Source: Ampelocalamus luodianensis
Taxonomy: Eukaryota; Streptophyta; Magnoliopsida; Poales; Poaceae
Length of the DNA: 64,000 nt
Assembly (NCBI GenBank): GCA_036346255.1
Contig: CM070636.1
Coordinates: 24,311,539 to 24,375,538, forward strand
Direction of reading: 5' to 3'
The notes under the pieces: generated by a model
Told to the model about the DNA's origin: nothing
Database searches by the model: none
Seen by the model: the letters and a program-made list of their open reading frames with translations, nothing else
In this document: piece by piece, positions 1 through 11,242 of the stretch
How positions within the stretch are numbered: position 1 is the stretch's first letter
Layout: each line of letters opens with the position of its first letter
Translations under genes and position numbers: made by a program

Positions 1-456
1 ATCTTTTGCTATTAATGCTTGCTGAGTACATTCATTTGTACTCAACCTTGTTAGTATTCTCTTTTGTAGACCCTAGTCCAGCAGGGAAGTATCCCGAGTG
101 GGGCGAAGGCACTGCAGGTACAAATGAGACCACAGGAGGCGAGGATCCTTACTACGAGGCGCAGGGCGAGATGGACACCGTATTTGACTCCTGGGACGAA
201 TAGGAGGCCAGTGGAGTGTGGCAGGCAAGAAGGGGGAATTAGTCTCATTTTGGCTATGTAAATTAGTATGTGTGCTGTAAGACCTTAGCCCTGCGTGGCT
301 AACTGTTTGAATAAAGGACAGTTTCTATCTTATTGTTCTGATGCGCTAACTTTGGTAAGGCTTACTATTCGTTGGGCGGTGTTCTCACCGGCAAGCGAAT
401 AGTAATCCAGTATCTTAAGTGTTATTACCCCTGGGGTAATAACACGGGGCGTCACA
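1..456 (+). repeat. 3' part of the 5' LTR of Tekay-1
   Basis: This stretch aligns base for base, with scattered substitutions and small indels, to 10082-10533 at the end of the 3' LTR, so it is the tail of the 5' LTR; the rest lies outside the window. It ends in CGGGGCGTCACA, which gives the TG...CA termini with the LTR start at 7309 (TGTGA...TCACA). A polyadenylation signal AATAAA is at 310-315. The inverted pair GAGTAC/GTACTC (24-43) and two hairpins (362-405, 419-445) lie in the transcript-end region. Differences cluster in the first 210 bases; the last 240 are much closer. The upstream TSD cannot be checked. Confidence 0.93.
362..445 (+). promoter_or_regulatory. Two U5 hairpins just before the PBS
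   Basis: The first hairpin has 10-bp perfect arms at 362-371 and 396-405. The second has 13-bp perfect arms (GTGTTATTACCCC and its complement) at 419-431 and 433-445 with a single-base loop. The 3' LTR keeps both sets of arms unchanged (second hairpin at 10496-10522) while loop bases differ. Because U5 is at the 5' end of the genomic RNA, both stems would form next to the primer-binding site. A role in reverse transcription or packaging is inference. Confidence 0.6.
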
Positions 457-458
457 GA

Positions 459-470
459 TGGTATCAGAGC
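459..470 (+). other. Primer-binding site of Tekay-1
   Basis: TGGTATCAGAGC begins two bases after the LTR end. This is the standard sequence complementary to the 3' end of plant initiator tRNA-Met, used by many Gypsy and Copia elements. It fixes the element on the plus strand and confirms the LTR boundary at 456. Confidence 0.95.
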
Positions 471-707
471 AATAGGTTCGGGCCACGCTAATAAGATAGA
501 AACCTTTGCCTAACTTAAGTATGCCCTCTACTTGCTATATGGCACCAAGTATCTTAGTAACTCTTGTCTTGAGGTCATTTTCTTCCTCACCCCCCTTATC
601 AAAATTATTATGTTAAAAGCTTACCTTTCTTTAAAGTGACAGCCATACTAACATAGAACTCTTCCCTGTTATGCAGGATGAGTAGGTCCAGGCTTCCAGC
701 GGAGTGA

Positions 708-1745
708 GTGCGAGGACAGCATGTGCTTATGCTGGGGAAACTACTGCATCACTTAGGAGCACCCTTCCCAGATTTCTTTCAGGAGACAGGCGGTCTGAGT
801 GGCATCCCTTTAGTAGGAGTCATAGTCACAGGGATTCCCCTGGATCGTAGTTATTATGTAGAGTATACGGCAGAGTGGCGTACTTCAGACGACTACGGAC
901 CCTTGCAGGAGGCAGCCCATAGGGCCATCCTCGCCATTAGGGCTCACTTTAGTGATCACTTGAGGGGTTCTCAGTTTGGAGGGGTACCAGCCATGGCCCC
1001 AGGAGGGTTAGGTTTGCAGTTTGGACCCAACACCACTTCTAGCTACCCATATCCACCACCTTCTCCTGCCACAGCAGTCTTGCGACAGGATACTACCGAA
1101 ACAATGTTGATGGCTAGTACCATGTTGTATGACTCGACCCAGGGAGCTTTAGCTAGAGCTGAGGAGTGTCAACCTCTGGCACCAGCGGTGCCATATCTTC
1201 GAGTTCTTTAGGAGACCCACTATACCTCTTCTTCTGCTGTTCCACCATACCCACCCACGTACCCTTCTTCTGACCCAGACCCCAGTTCCTATGCAGTTCC
1301 ACCCACAGTTCCACCTCCCACTCCACCCGTAGTTCCACCTACAGTTCCACCATCTGACCCACCCATTGATCCAGTTGCACCCCCACCTTATCCCTTTTAC
1401 TCCTTCATAGCTGATAGTTTCACCTCCGTACCTCCCACAGTTCCTGTCCCTGACCCACCATATGAGCCTTTCGTTCCCATCCCTTCTCCTCCTTACCCAT
1501 ATCCACATGTTCCCACACCACCATCCCAGGGAGACTTAGGAGATCCCACAGCCCCGCCACCAGAGTGTCCACTTCCCCACCGTCTGAGACAGGAGTTCCG
1601 TGGTCATCCCACCACTGTACCTCCAGATCCTATTAGAGACACCACCCTTGTTCACGAGGCTTTCCGCACCTACTTTGGAGACAGCAGCAACCACTGCGGT
1701 TGGGGAGCGCCACCTAGTCGAGGAGTGGCGGCGGCGAGAGAGTGA
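708..1745 (+). pseudogene. Extra ORF upstream of gag (ORF0-like), proline-rich tail
   Basis: One reading frame runs from about 708 to the TGA at 1743-1745 and is broken only by a TAG at 1209-1211. The first 165 or so codons give a compact domain rich in Gly, Leu and aromatic residues with no motif I recognise. After the stop the same frame continues as a strongly proline-rich segment (repeats such as VPPTVPP and PSDPPIDP) and then a short mixed tail. The frame has no clear ATG at its start (708 is GTG), so the real start is probably upstream or supplied by splicing. Rice long-LTR Gypsy elements of the RIRE3/RIRE8 type are described as having an extra ORF before gag; placing this ORF in that class is inference from position. 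Function unknown. Confidence 0.55.
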
Positions 1746-2674
1746 TCGGAGGAGTGGTAGTTGGAGGTCCCTTAGTTGTGTCGAGTCGAGTAACTTGTTG
1801 TTAGTTCGAGTTTCACCTTGTTGTATCTGTTGTATCCTCGATGTATCGCTTGTTGTTGTATCGAACTCATTTGTAAGTTTATGTTTCAGTGAGTGTTGAG
1901 TTTCGTTTCTTGACCTAGGGTAGAATGCTTGAGACTATAGTTGGGGTGGCATCAATATAAGGTCATAAGTGGCATGCCGAGGGTAGAGGCTTGCGGTAGA
2001 ATTCAGTATGGACCGGCTTTTCGCTTTGGATCAGCTTGGACCATGCCCCTTAGTTTCCTTATCTATTCATCTTTATAACCAAAGTGACACGTCAGCCTCC
2101 TCAGTAAATCATTAACTACTTAAAGAGAACAGAGATAATGGCTGACGGAGTAAAAAGATGTCTTATCCCCTTCGCACTTCGATTTTCCGGACGAGTGGTC
2201 CGTGGCACTCGGCGTGTAGCTCGCGTACCAGAGCGAAGTCTGGGCGTACTCAGGAATGAGCCCTGAGCGGTCCCAAACACGTGGTTTGGGCGGTCTTGAG
2301 AACGGGATCTCAAGCGTACCTGGGCACGTGGATCCAGGGTAGTTTAGGTCGCACTCAGAGGCAAGCTCTGAGCGGTCCCAAACACGTGGTTTGGGCGGTC
2401 TTGAGAACGGGATCTCAAGCGTGACTAAGCACGAGAGACTCAGGTAGTGTAGTATTTGGATCTTTTTGCATCTCTATGTTTCTTGGTGTTATTTGGTTAC
2501 CTGTGTATGGCTTAACTCAACTAACCTGCGTGGCAGTTCTGTCATATTAATATGATGATTCTTTCCTCACCTTAAACGACTGCTAAATCTTAAAAGAGCA
2601 AGTAAAGCAAGCAGCCAAGTGCTAACCGCGACAAGTGTAACCTCCTTCTCTTAACCTCTCTGTTTTCCTTCAGG
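1746..2674 (+). other. Non-coding leader between ORF0 and gag of Tekay-1
   Basis: No continued coding frame is visible here. The stretch holds the duplicated hairpin module at 2249-2419. It ends in a pyrimidine-rich tract, TGTTTTCCTTCAG at 2661-2673, directly before the gag ATG at 2675. This is a good match to a plant 3' splice site, so part of the leader may be removed as an intron in a spliced gag mRNA (inference). Confidence 0.5.
2249..2419 (+). repeat. 105-bp tandem duplication of a three-hairpin module
   Basis: Two copies lie 105 bases apart. Each has three inverted repeats in the same order. Hairpin A: CTCAGG/CCTGAG at 2249-2267 and CTCAGAG/CTCTGAG at 2354-2372. Hairpin B: CCCAAAC/GTTTGGG at 2272-2290 and 2377-2395. 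Hairpin C: CTTGAGA/TCTCAAG at 2295-2314 and 2400-2419. B and C are identical between copies; in A both arms differ yet pair in each copy. The position between the PBS and gag is where packaging and dimerisation signals sit in retroelements; that role is inference. Confidence 0.8.
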
Positions 2675-4065
2675 ATGGAAGGTCAAGGACCCGAAGATCA
2701 AGGATTGGGACTAAGGTTGGGTTTACCCTCACTGCAAGAACCAACAGGAGATCCACCAGTGGACCTCAATGAGCCTGCTCCTGGCCAATCTAGAACCGCA
2801 GCGTTTCCAGAAGTCGACCACCAAAGACCTCCAGGCTGGCGATCCACTAGGAGTAATGGCGAGGTTTTGATTCCTCGAAAATTCGAGAGGAAGTGAAAAC
2901 TCGGAAAGGAAGCTCAAGAGAACCGAACCGCTTCATGGAAGCACTCTTAACTCGAGTAGCCCTACCACCTCACGACCAACCGCGGGGTTAGTGCGGTGAC
3001 TTTCTCCAGACTCGCCCTCCCACCTTTGCCAAGGCCACTGATTCTTTGGACGCCAGTGATTGGTTAATTGAGGTGGAAAAGAAATTGGACACGGTCGGGT
3101 GTTCTGATGATGAGAAGGTTCGGTATCACGCACATTCCTAATCGGACCATGCGACCACACGGTGGCTAAACTACCACCGTAATCGTGTCAGCGAGCAACC
3201 CATCACTTGGGCTGAATTTAAGATTCGTTTCATTGAAACTCATGTGCCTATTGGAAGAATGGAGTTAAAGAAACGAGAATTTCGAGCCTTAACTCAAGGC
3301 GGGAAAAAGATAGTTGAATACTTGAGCCAGTTCAATGATCTTTCCCGCTATGCCCCAGCTGATGTCGACACCGAAGAGAAGAAAATAGAGAAATTCCTAA
3401 ATGGAATGCAACCTTACTTGAAAATGCTCATATCCATTCACAAGATAACTGAATTCCAGGACCTAGTCAATCGAGCCATAATTCTGGAAAATGAACATTC
3501 TAACCTGACAGAAGAAAGAAGGAAGAAGGCTAAGACAGATCACCAACCACATAAACTCCAGAGGCCACGCCCCTATCCACATCAACAGCCTCCACCTCGA
3601 TTTGGGCCGCCCAACTTTAGATCCTACCATCCATCTTCCCAGAGACCTGTAGCTGTGAGGCAGCCAGTAGCGGTAGCTCTGAAGCGTGCAAAGTGTGGAG
3701 GAAGCCACTTGACTAAAGACTGCATGAGCAGCACAGGAGCATGCTTCAACTGCGGAAGGCTTGGTCACTTCAAGGCAGATTGTCTTTACCCACAAAAAAT
3801 ATCTGGGACTCCAATGCAACCTGCAGCTGTACCCAGACTACCTGCACCAGCACCATCTCAAGCTAGCCGCATAAGTCAGCCCAAAGGCAACCAAGCACTC
3901 ACCGGAGGAACTGGAAGAGGAGGACAAGCTCGTCTAACACATGTGATGGCCGAGCATATTGGAGAAGCCACAGATGTGATCACGGAAAGTCATTACTCCA
4001 CTGCTTGTGTCTCGTTCTCTTTGACCCTGGAGCAACTCACTCATTTATTTCTTGCAAGTTCCTAG
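2675..4065 (+). pseudogene. gag: Tekay-1 gag (broken)
   Basis: The frame opens with an ATG at 2675 just after a splice-acceptor-like tract and runs to a stop at 2896. After frameshifts the capsid-type domain (Retrotrans_gag) is readable from about 3010, with an in-frame stop near 3140. The long open part is 3244-4065. It carries the conserved 'LKKREFRALTQG...YLSQFNDLSRYAP' region at its start, a basic Pro/Arg-rich linker, and a CCHC zinc knuckle CFNCGRLGHFKADC near 3742-3783. A second upstream knuckle (KCGGSHLTKDC, near 3690) has lost its first Cys spacing. Gag would form the cytoplasmic particle and bind RNA. Multiple frameshifts make it non-functional as it stands. Confidence 0.85.
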
Positions 4066-4340
4066 TAGAACATAAATTGACATCTGAACCATTGGAAAAA
4101 CCAATGGGAGTGAGTACGCCTGCGGGGACGTTAGAAGTGACGTTGATTAGAAAGAATCAAGCTGTCATAATTCACAACACCAAGTTCCTAGCAAATCTCT
4201 TTGTAATCGACCTAAAAGGTTTAGAAGTAATCACGGTATGGATGGTTATCGCCCATGGAATAAACATAGACTGTGAAACTAAGCGGTATCCATCAGAAAG
4301 CCCGATGGGACCGTCTCGCAATATCTTGGGCAAGAACCCA
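4005..4340 (+). pseudogene. Tekay-1 protease domain, active site altered
   Basis: In a different frame from gag, the segment starting CLVLFDPGATHSFIS is the retropepsin-like protease of Gypsy elements. The family active site is D-(S/T)-G; here it reads D-P-G, so the catalytic Ser/Thr is gone. The usual second landmark (I-L-G-M-D-W) is degraded to a tract ending VWMV near 4250, followed by a frameshift. The protease normally cuts the Gag-Pol polyprotein. Confidence 0.75.
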
Positions 4341-5770
4341 ACATAAACCACCCGACCCCAGTCTAGCCAATCTCCAAGTGAAAGGGCTAAACGACATACC
4401 AATAGTGAAAGACTTCCCAGATGTTTTCCCGGATGAACTGCCAGGCATGCCACCGGCTAGGGAGGTCGATTTCACTATCAACCTAATTCCTGGAACAACC
4501 CCAATTTCCAAAAGGCCGTACAGGATGAGCAAGGAAGAGCTGGTAGAGCTTAAGAAGCAATTGGATGAACTTGAGTCCAAAGGATTCATTAGAGAAAGTA
4601 CATCACCATGGGGAGCTCGGTTCTCTTTGCACCCAAGAAGGACTACGGAGTAAGGTTGTGCCTGCACTATCGGAATTAAATAATGTCACTATAAAGAATA
4701 AGTACCCGCTACCTCGAATCGACGATCTCTTTGATCAACTAAAGGGAGCACGGGTATTCTCGAAGGTCGATCTGAGATCTGGATATCATCAGATTCGAGT
4801 CAACCCTAGTGACATTAAGAAGACTGCTTTTGTCTCACGATATGGGCATCATGAATACACGGTAGTTCCATTCGGAATGACCAATGCTCCTGCGGTATTC
4901 ATGAATCTAATGATTAAATTGTTTATGAAATACCTAGACAAATTTGTGGTGGTCTTTATTGATGACATCCTGGTCTATTCGAAAAGTGAGGAAGAACATG
5001 TGCATCACCTCACTATTGTCTTACAAGTCCTCAGAGAAAATCAACTGTATGCCAAATTCAGTAAATGTGAATTCTGGCTAGACCAAGTAGCATTCCTTGG
5101 ACACATTATCTCTGGAAGAGGAATCGAAGTGGATCCTTCCAAGATCGAAACCGTTACCTCTTGGAAATGTCCAACAAATGTTACTGAAGTCCGGAGTTTC
5201 CTGGGATTCGCGGGATATTACCGGAGATTTATAAAGGGATTCTCTCAAATCACCTCACCCCTCACAAAACTCTTGAAGAAAGACGCAAAGTTCGTATGGA
5301 CGGAAATGTGTGAAAAAGCTTTGGGAGCTAAAACAACGCTTAACCATCGCACCGGTCTTATCCCTACCTAAGGAGGAATTGACTACGTGGTTTATTGCGA
5401 CGCATCAAAGCATGGGTTGGGATGCGTATTAATGCGGAGGACAAAGTCATTGCATATGCTTCGAGCGATTAAGGCCCCATGAGCTAAATTATCCTACTCA
5501 TGACCTTGAGCCGGGCCGTAGTGTTTGCTCAAAATTTGGAGACACTACTTATGCGGGTCCAAGTGTACCTTGTACAACGACCATAAAAGCCTCAAGTACA
5601 TCTTTACCTAGAAGGAACTGAATATGAGGCAAAGAAGATGGTTAGAGCTGATTAAAGATTATGACCTAACCATAGCTTACCACCCAGGAAAAGCTAATGT
5701 GGTAGCAGATGCTCTTAGCAGAAAGTCTCATTGCCATTACCTTTCCACTGAGAGCCATGCCACTGATTTA
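4340..5770 (+). pseudogene. Tekay-1 reverse transcriptase and RNase H (broken)
   Basis: The domain begins with the linker FPDVFPDELPGMPP and [19 protein letters not shown] (near 4410-4575). A frameshift near 4610-4680 removes part of the first RT motifs, then the frame from about 4685 to 5371 carries the [20 protein letters not shown] and [10 protein letters not shown] motifs. The catalytic Asp pair lies at 4961-4966 and is intact. The RNase H part (5320-5770) is frameshifted and recognised only by pieces, such as [20 protein letters not shown] and [12 protein letters not shown] (5630-5740). The order RT then RNase H before integrase is the Ty3/Gypsy order. Confidence 0.88.
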
Positions 5771-5989
5771 ATCCAAGCCCTGGCCAGAATGGAGATAAAA
5801 GTGGAAACTACGACTTCTGAAGCTACCATTGCCGCCATGGTATTTCATCCCACCTTCGATCAAATCCAAGAACACCAACCGTATCGACCCTTTATCAAGG
5901 AAGAAAGTCAACGTATCAAATCGAGCCAACCCTCCGAGTTCCACATCGACAACTCCGAGTCTGTGGCGACAAGCTAGAATTTGCGTTCC

Positions 5990-7083
5990 GATCAACCACA
6001 AATTAAGGAGACCATCCTCAGAAGCTCATGATACTCGTTACACTATCCATCGAGCGGCACAAAAATGTATCGGGATTTGAAAGAAACTTTCGGTGGCCAA
6101 ACATGAAGCGAGCTATAGCGAATATGTAGGCCAATGTGATACCGCCAAAAGGTCAAAGCGAGAACACCAGCGTCCATGAGATCATTAAAACCACTGAAAT
6201 ACCGAATGGAAATGGGAGGATATCTGTATGGACTTTACAATGTCTTCCTCTCACCACAAAAGAAGGATGCCATTTGGGTTATAGTGGATCGTCTTACAAA
6301 GTCAGCTCATTTTATTGCCACTAATCAGAAGTACTCCACAAATAAGCTCGCTGAACTCTATATAGAGAGGATAATTACTCTACATGGGGTACCGAAGACA
6401 ATCACCTCAGATAGAGGATCTGTGTTTGTTTCTGGTTTCTGGAAGAGCTTACAAACTGCCTTGGGCACCACCCTCAACTTCAGCACAGCCTATCACCCCC
6501 AAACTGATGGGCAGACTGAACGGGTAAATCAAATCCTAGAAGATATGCTAAGGGCGTGCGTGCTGAACTTTGGAGAATCTTGGGAAAAATGTCTAGCCCT
6601 AGCGGAGTTTGCATACAATAACAGCTACCAGTCTAGCATTCAAATGGCTCCGTATGAAGCTCTCTATGGCAGAAAGTGTAGATCACCAATATGTTGGTAT
6701 GAAGTTGGAGAAAGACCACTGCTAGGACCTGAACTCGTACGGGAGAACGATGAAAAGATTCAATTAATTCGAGAACGCCTCAAGATTGCCCAGAGTAGGC
6801 AAAAGAGCTATGCTGACAAGCATAGGAAAGACCTCCAGTTTGAAGTCGGAGATTATGTATATCTAAAGATATCACCTATGCGGGGAGTACGCAGATTTGG
6901 ACTAAAAGGGAAGCTAAGTCCGCGTTATGTGGGACCCTTTCGGATCCTAGAGCGTAAGGGCACCCTCGCATATAAACTGGAGCTACCAACCCAACTGTCG
7001 CGAGTTCATGATGTGTTTCATGTCTCTCAACTTCGAAGATGTCTAAGAGAGCCTTCACAAGCATGTAACCAACCTCGCATACC
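5990..7083 (+). pseudogene. Tekay-1 integrase (N-terminal part decayed)
   Basis: The zinc-binding N-terminus (5990-6180) is badly decayed. The catalytic core is readable: the first Asp falls in a displaced frame at about 6229-6231, the second in TSDRGSVF near 6409, and the Glu in QTERVNQ near 6516, matching the D,D-35-E spacing. From 6176 the frame is open to 7264. It includes the Gypsy landmarks AYHPQTDGQTERVNQ, AEFAYNNSYQSSIQMAPYEA and LYGRKCRSP, and the GPFRIL region of the C-terminal domain. It normally inserts the cDNA into chromatin. Confidence 0.88.
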
Positions 7084-7264
7084 GTTGCAAGATGATTTGA
7101 CTTACGAAGAACGCCCGGTGAAAATTCTAGCAACAGAAGACCGCCAGTTAAGAAACAGGATGATACGCTTCTGCAAAGTGTTGTGGAAAAATCACTCCGT
7201 GCGAGAAGCTACATGGGAGAAGGAAGAAGAACTGCGCGAAGTCTACCCCAACCTGTTCAAGTGA
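7084..7264 (+). pseudogene. Chromodomain at the Tekay-1 integrase C-terminus
   Basis: The last 60 codons (YEERPVKILA...RNRMIRFCKVLWKNHS...EATWEKEEELREVYPNLF) match the C-terminal chromodomain of Tekay/Del chromoviruses, including the W-x-N-H-S and E-A-T-W-E signature. These chromodomains are known to bias insertion toward marked chromatin. The frame is open to its TGA at 7262-7264. This domain, the tRNA-Met PBS and the 3.2 kb LTR together place the element in the Tekay/Del lineage. Confidence 0.85.
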
Positions 7265-7296
7265 GATTTTAATTTCGGGGGCGAAATTTGTTTCTA

Positions 7297-7308
7297 AGTG
7301 GGGTAGGA
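7297..7308 (+). other. Polypurine tract of Tekay-1
   Basis: AGTGGGGTAGGA lies immediately before the 3' LTR start TGTGAGCCGCG at 7309. This is where plus-strand synthesis is primed in LTR retrotransposons; it is short and has one T interruption. Confidence 0.75.
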
Positions 7309-10300
7309 TGTGAGCCGCGTTTTAGGCCTAACCTGCGTAGCGATGTCGGGGTTTAGCGGTTAATCTTTTCTTAGCGGCAAGTTAGCGAGAGTATTAGATC
7401 GCTCCTAATTAGCCAAAGCATGCCGTGTCATGCATGCAATCTCATCATCCTGGCATATCGCATCATTCAGCTCAACAATTGATCAAGTCAGTAAATAGAT
7501 TGCATATCCTTTTGCATTTGACAACAAATCAACAACTGCATTAGATAGTGCATCAGTAGTTCATTTTACATCCACAGAATCCATAATCATCAAGCAACAG
7601 TTACATGCATACATCCCGCATCATATAACCCTAAAACAGATTAGTAGCACTATTGCCTAGAACCATCTCCGCTGCTCACAAGCATCACAGTATCACAAGC
7701 ACCACAGTGCGTTCCTATCCTCTGCCATCAAAAGGCGGACCGTCATATCTCCCACTTTCCGCTCATTCACCACAGCCATGTCCCCATTCTTCCCAGACCA
7801 GAACCAGCAGAGCCGAAGGCGCTGGGAGCTTGGCGTCGCCCAGGCCGCCCGGAGCTCGGCATCGCCCAGGCCGGCAGCACCACCCATTCACTGCCGGCAT
7901 CCCCATCCTCAGCGGCAGCGGCCATCACAAAGACGTAAGAAGCAAGCGGCAGATCACGATCATCAAGACAACACGACCATCCCGGTTCATCATTCCTCCT
8001 CGTAAAAATACATGGAACGTATGAACTGAAGGTGAGCATCACGCATACCTTGAAGCTGCATCTGCTACTTCCAGTGGCACCTCCATCTCCAGATCCACCT
8101 CACTAACCTGCATTCATCCATTGAGCATTCATCAGTGGCGCATAGTATCGATCCGATGAGAGTTGTAGGAGAGCACGGTCTTGACTTGCCGGCGGCCGGT
8201 GTGGCCGGCCGGTTGGACCCAAACCCTAGGACGGTGGAATCCGGTGGCGTCAGGCGGAGAGGGAGCCAGAGAGGTAGCTCCGAGCCGGGTGGTAGCCAGG
8301 GCCAAACCTAGGAAGCGGCGGTGCACCAGATCCAAGCCGGATCTGGGCCGAGTAGGGGCCAGTAGTGGAAGAAGAAGGGAGGAGGGAGAGGCCGAGTCGG
8401 GACCGGGACCGGCAGCGAGCGAGGCGCGCGGCCTCGGCCGTCTTGGGAGGAAGAGACCGAGAGGAGAGCGAGGGCGGCGCTTGGGGCTGGAGAGGAAAGA
8501 AGAGGGCCGGGAGGAAGAGCAACCGGGAGCTAGAAGCCTGCGGCGTCGGGTGAGCCGAGAGGAGCCGAGCAGGGGCCGGAGCTGGAAGGGAAGCAGGAGC
8601 GGCGGCGCCGGGAGCCGGCGCGAGGGAGGCGAGAGAGGAGCAAGGCGGCGGCGCTTTGAAGCAGAGGGAAGAAGAGGGGAATCGGGAGTGTGCGTGTGTG
8701 CTTAGTGTGTGCGTGTGTGCTTAGTGTAGGCTGTGTGCGTGTGTGTGTAGGCCGTGCGCGTGTGTGGGCTTAGAGTGGGCCGGCCGAGTGAGATTAGAGA
8801 GAGAGAGAGAGAGATGAGAGGGAAGGTTAGGTTAGGATTAGGGCTTTAGATTTAGGATTTGGTTTAATCTCCCGTCAGTGTAGATTCTGGTTGCTCGGTG
8901 GTTGACTGCTAGAATTCATTGAGTAGTTGGTGCTTCTGTGGCTGTTAGCTAGCGGGTGGGTTTAGACAAGCGGGCGATTGTCGGAGAGTGCTAACTTCGA
9001 TTAGACCGCGAAAGCATTTTAGTAATTAAAATGTGCTAACTTGTAGCCGTCACTAACTTATGTATTTATATTATCACTCAAATCAAAACATATTTACTTA
9101 TACTACTATTATTCGTTGCCGATCTACAGAAGGCGAACCGGCACCGACAAGAGCAGGTGACCAGAACTTCAGCGGCGCCAACTTTTCCTACTTCTACGAA
9201 GGCAAGCGATCCTCTTGAACATTAATATAGTTACTTTAAAAATATACCCTATCTTGCACTATTATATGTATTGCATCAAAATGGTTTTCCAAAACCTAAA
9301 GAAAATGATTGAGATAAGATAAGATGATTAAGAAAGAATGAGACTTATTAGGAGGGTAAAAGGGGGCCCTGGCTGGGGAAGAGCGACGATGATGATGTTG
9401 AGGTAAGAGGTGGGTCCCTTTTTACATATGGTTATATTATAAGGACCAACAAACTCTTGCTCGGTCAGATGCCGTAATTCAGTGCCAACCATTTTTCCCG
9501 TTTCGGCGGGCAGAAAATGCTACCTTGTTACGTGACTATACTCTCCACAACGGGTAAGTATTAGGTGTGAGTGATTGTGATGGAGGAACCCAGGACCGGT
9601 GGGGGATAGTCCGGAAGTGGGGGATCTAAGGCGCTATATGCGCTAAGGTGGAGTGTTGAGTGCAGGATAGAAGCTGCCTCAACCAACCTCACCAGAACTC
9701 GGTGGATGATGAGGTCAGCAGCGTGACTTAATCTGCACCGGCGGAAGGTGATGGGTGGAGAAATTAATCACGTTACCTGGAAAACGTTCTGTATTCTGAT
9801 CTCGAACCCGCATCTAAGACAATGCGGTGGACCCTGTTCACGGAGAGTTCAGAATAGCTATGGGTAAAGTGGTACAAAGCCTGCGCAGTGCTAAACAAAT
9901 CATGAATTAATGCCAGTCTCCAGGATTGGAGTCTACGGGAACCACAGGGGGTCTTTCGTCTTTCCGAGTGACTAGTAGAGTTTTTCAGTATTAAAATTTG
10001 CCACCTGTTTGTTGAGATTTATTTTCTAAAATGAGATGGCTTAGAAATTGTGATAAAGAGTAGAGATAGTGCATCCTTTGCATCTTTTGCTATTAATGTT
10101 TGCTGAGTACATTCATTTGTACTCAACCTTGTTAGTATTCTCCTTTGTAGACCCTAGTCCAAAGAGGAAGTATCCCGAGTGGGCGAAGGCACTGCAGTGC
10201 AGATGAGACCACGGAGGCGAAGATCCTTACTACGAGCGCGCAGGCGAGATGGACACCGTGTTGACTCTGGGGCGAATAGGAGGCCAGTGGAGTGTGGCAG

Positions 10301-10533
10301 GCAAGAAGGGGGAATTAGTCTCATTTTGGCTATGTAAATTAGTATGTGTGCTATAAGACCTTAGCCCTGCGTGGCTAACTGTTTGAATAAAGGACAGTTT
10401 CTATCTTATTGTTCTGATGCGCTAACTCTGGTAAGGCTTACTATTCGTTGGAGCGGTGTTCTACCGGGCAAACGAATAGTAATCCGTATGCTTAAGTGTT
10501 ATTACCCCAGGGGTAATAACACGGGGCGTCACA
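7309..10533 (+). repeat. Complete 3' LTR of Tekay-1 (3225 bp)
   Basis: It starts TGTGAGCCGCG and ends CGGGGCGTCACA. The last 452 bp match 1-456. The middle (8180-8700) is very GC- and purine-rich and gives long spurious open frames; a GT-rich microsatellite (about 8688-8772) and a GA run (about 8796-8813) follow. AATAAA at 10386-10391 is about 145 bp before the LTR end. The GAGTAC/GTACTC pair recurs at 10105-10124 and the U5 hairpins near 10438-10522. The flanking five bases on the right are GAAGC; the left partner lies outside the window. Confidence 0.92.
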
Positions 10534-11242
10534 GAAGCAGATTCGGCAGAAAAACTATTACTTTACCTTTACATTTGAGGTTACGTTCCGTTAGTTCTTA
10601 CTACAAATTTATCCTTTTGTTTAATCTGATAATTGGATTAGACTGCAGTGAACAAGGTTGTTTGTGCTAACTTATGATTCTTTCTTTGGACTTTGGAGCA
10701 TCTCAGCATTCTAGCTGTCGGTAAAACTAGGCATTTTCCTTATCTGAATAAATAGCGTATGGTTGAATTTACTCGTTTTTCTAATATTCTGTTACATAAC
10801 AAGAAGCAGCTTTTGACTGGATGAAAAATATTCACTTCACATGTGATTCTTTTTCGAAGGCAAATTCACATGTGATTCTTATTTGTAGTTTTACCAATTT
10901 TCCATCTAAGCATGATAGCGCACTGTTTGTTTGTCAAAACCTGATTGGCTAGTTGATGGATCAAACCTAGTTGTTCATGACTCCGAAGAAAAGGATACAT
11001 CAGTTGCTTAAAATATAGTTTGATGGAGTTAATGAACAAACATATGAAAAAGAGGGAACTGGGTAAGCCTAAGCTGGCTATGATCTTGGTATCACAAATC
11101 AACAGTCCTAAAAAATCATAAAATATTACTATACAAGAAGCCAGATTAACACCTCATCATCGTTACATTCTCTCGTACAATCAAAGACGAGAATTCAACG
11201 AAGAACTGAACTCACACTTTCGCTTTCCATATCAACCATCGT
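10534..11242. other. Downstream flank of the Ole e 1-like gene
   Basis: No coding frame or repeat boundary is supported in these 709 bases between the Tekay-1 LTR and the stop codon of the minus-strand gene. Part is presumably the 3' untranslated region and terminator of that gene. I cannot place the polyadenylation site. Confidence 0.4.

Noticed and set aside
8181..8705. Long Arg/Gly/Glu-rich open frame in the Tekay-1 3' LTR
   Set aside because: Compositional artefact of GA- and GC-rich LTR sequence; no domain, and overlapping frames on both strands are equally open.
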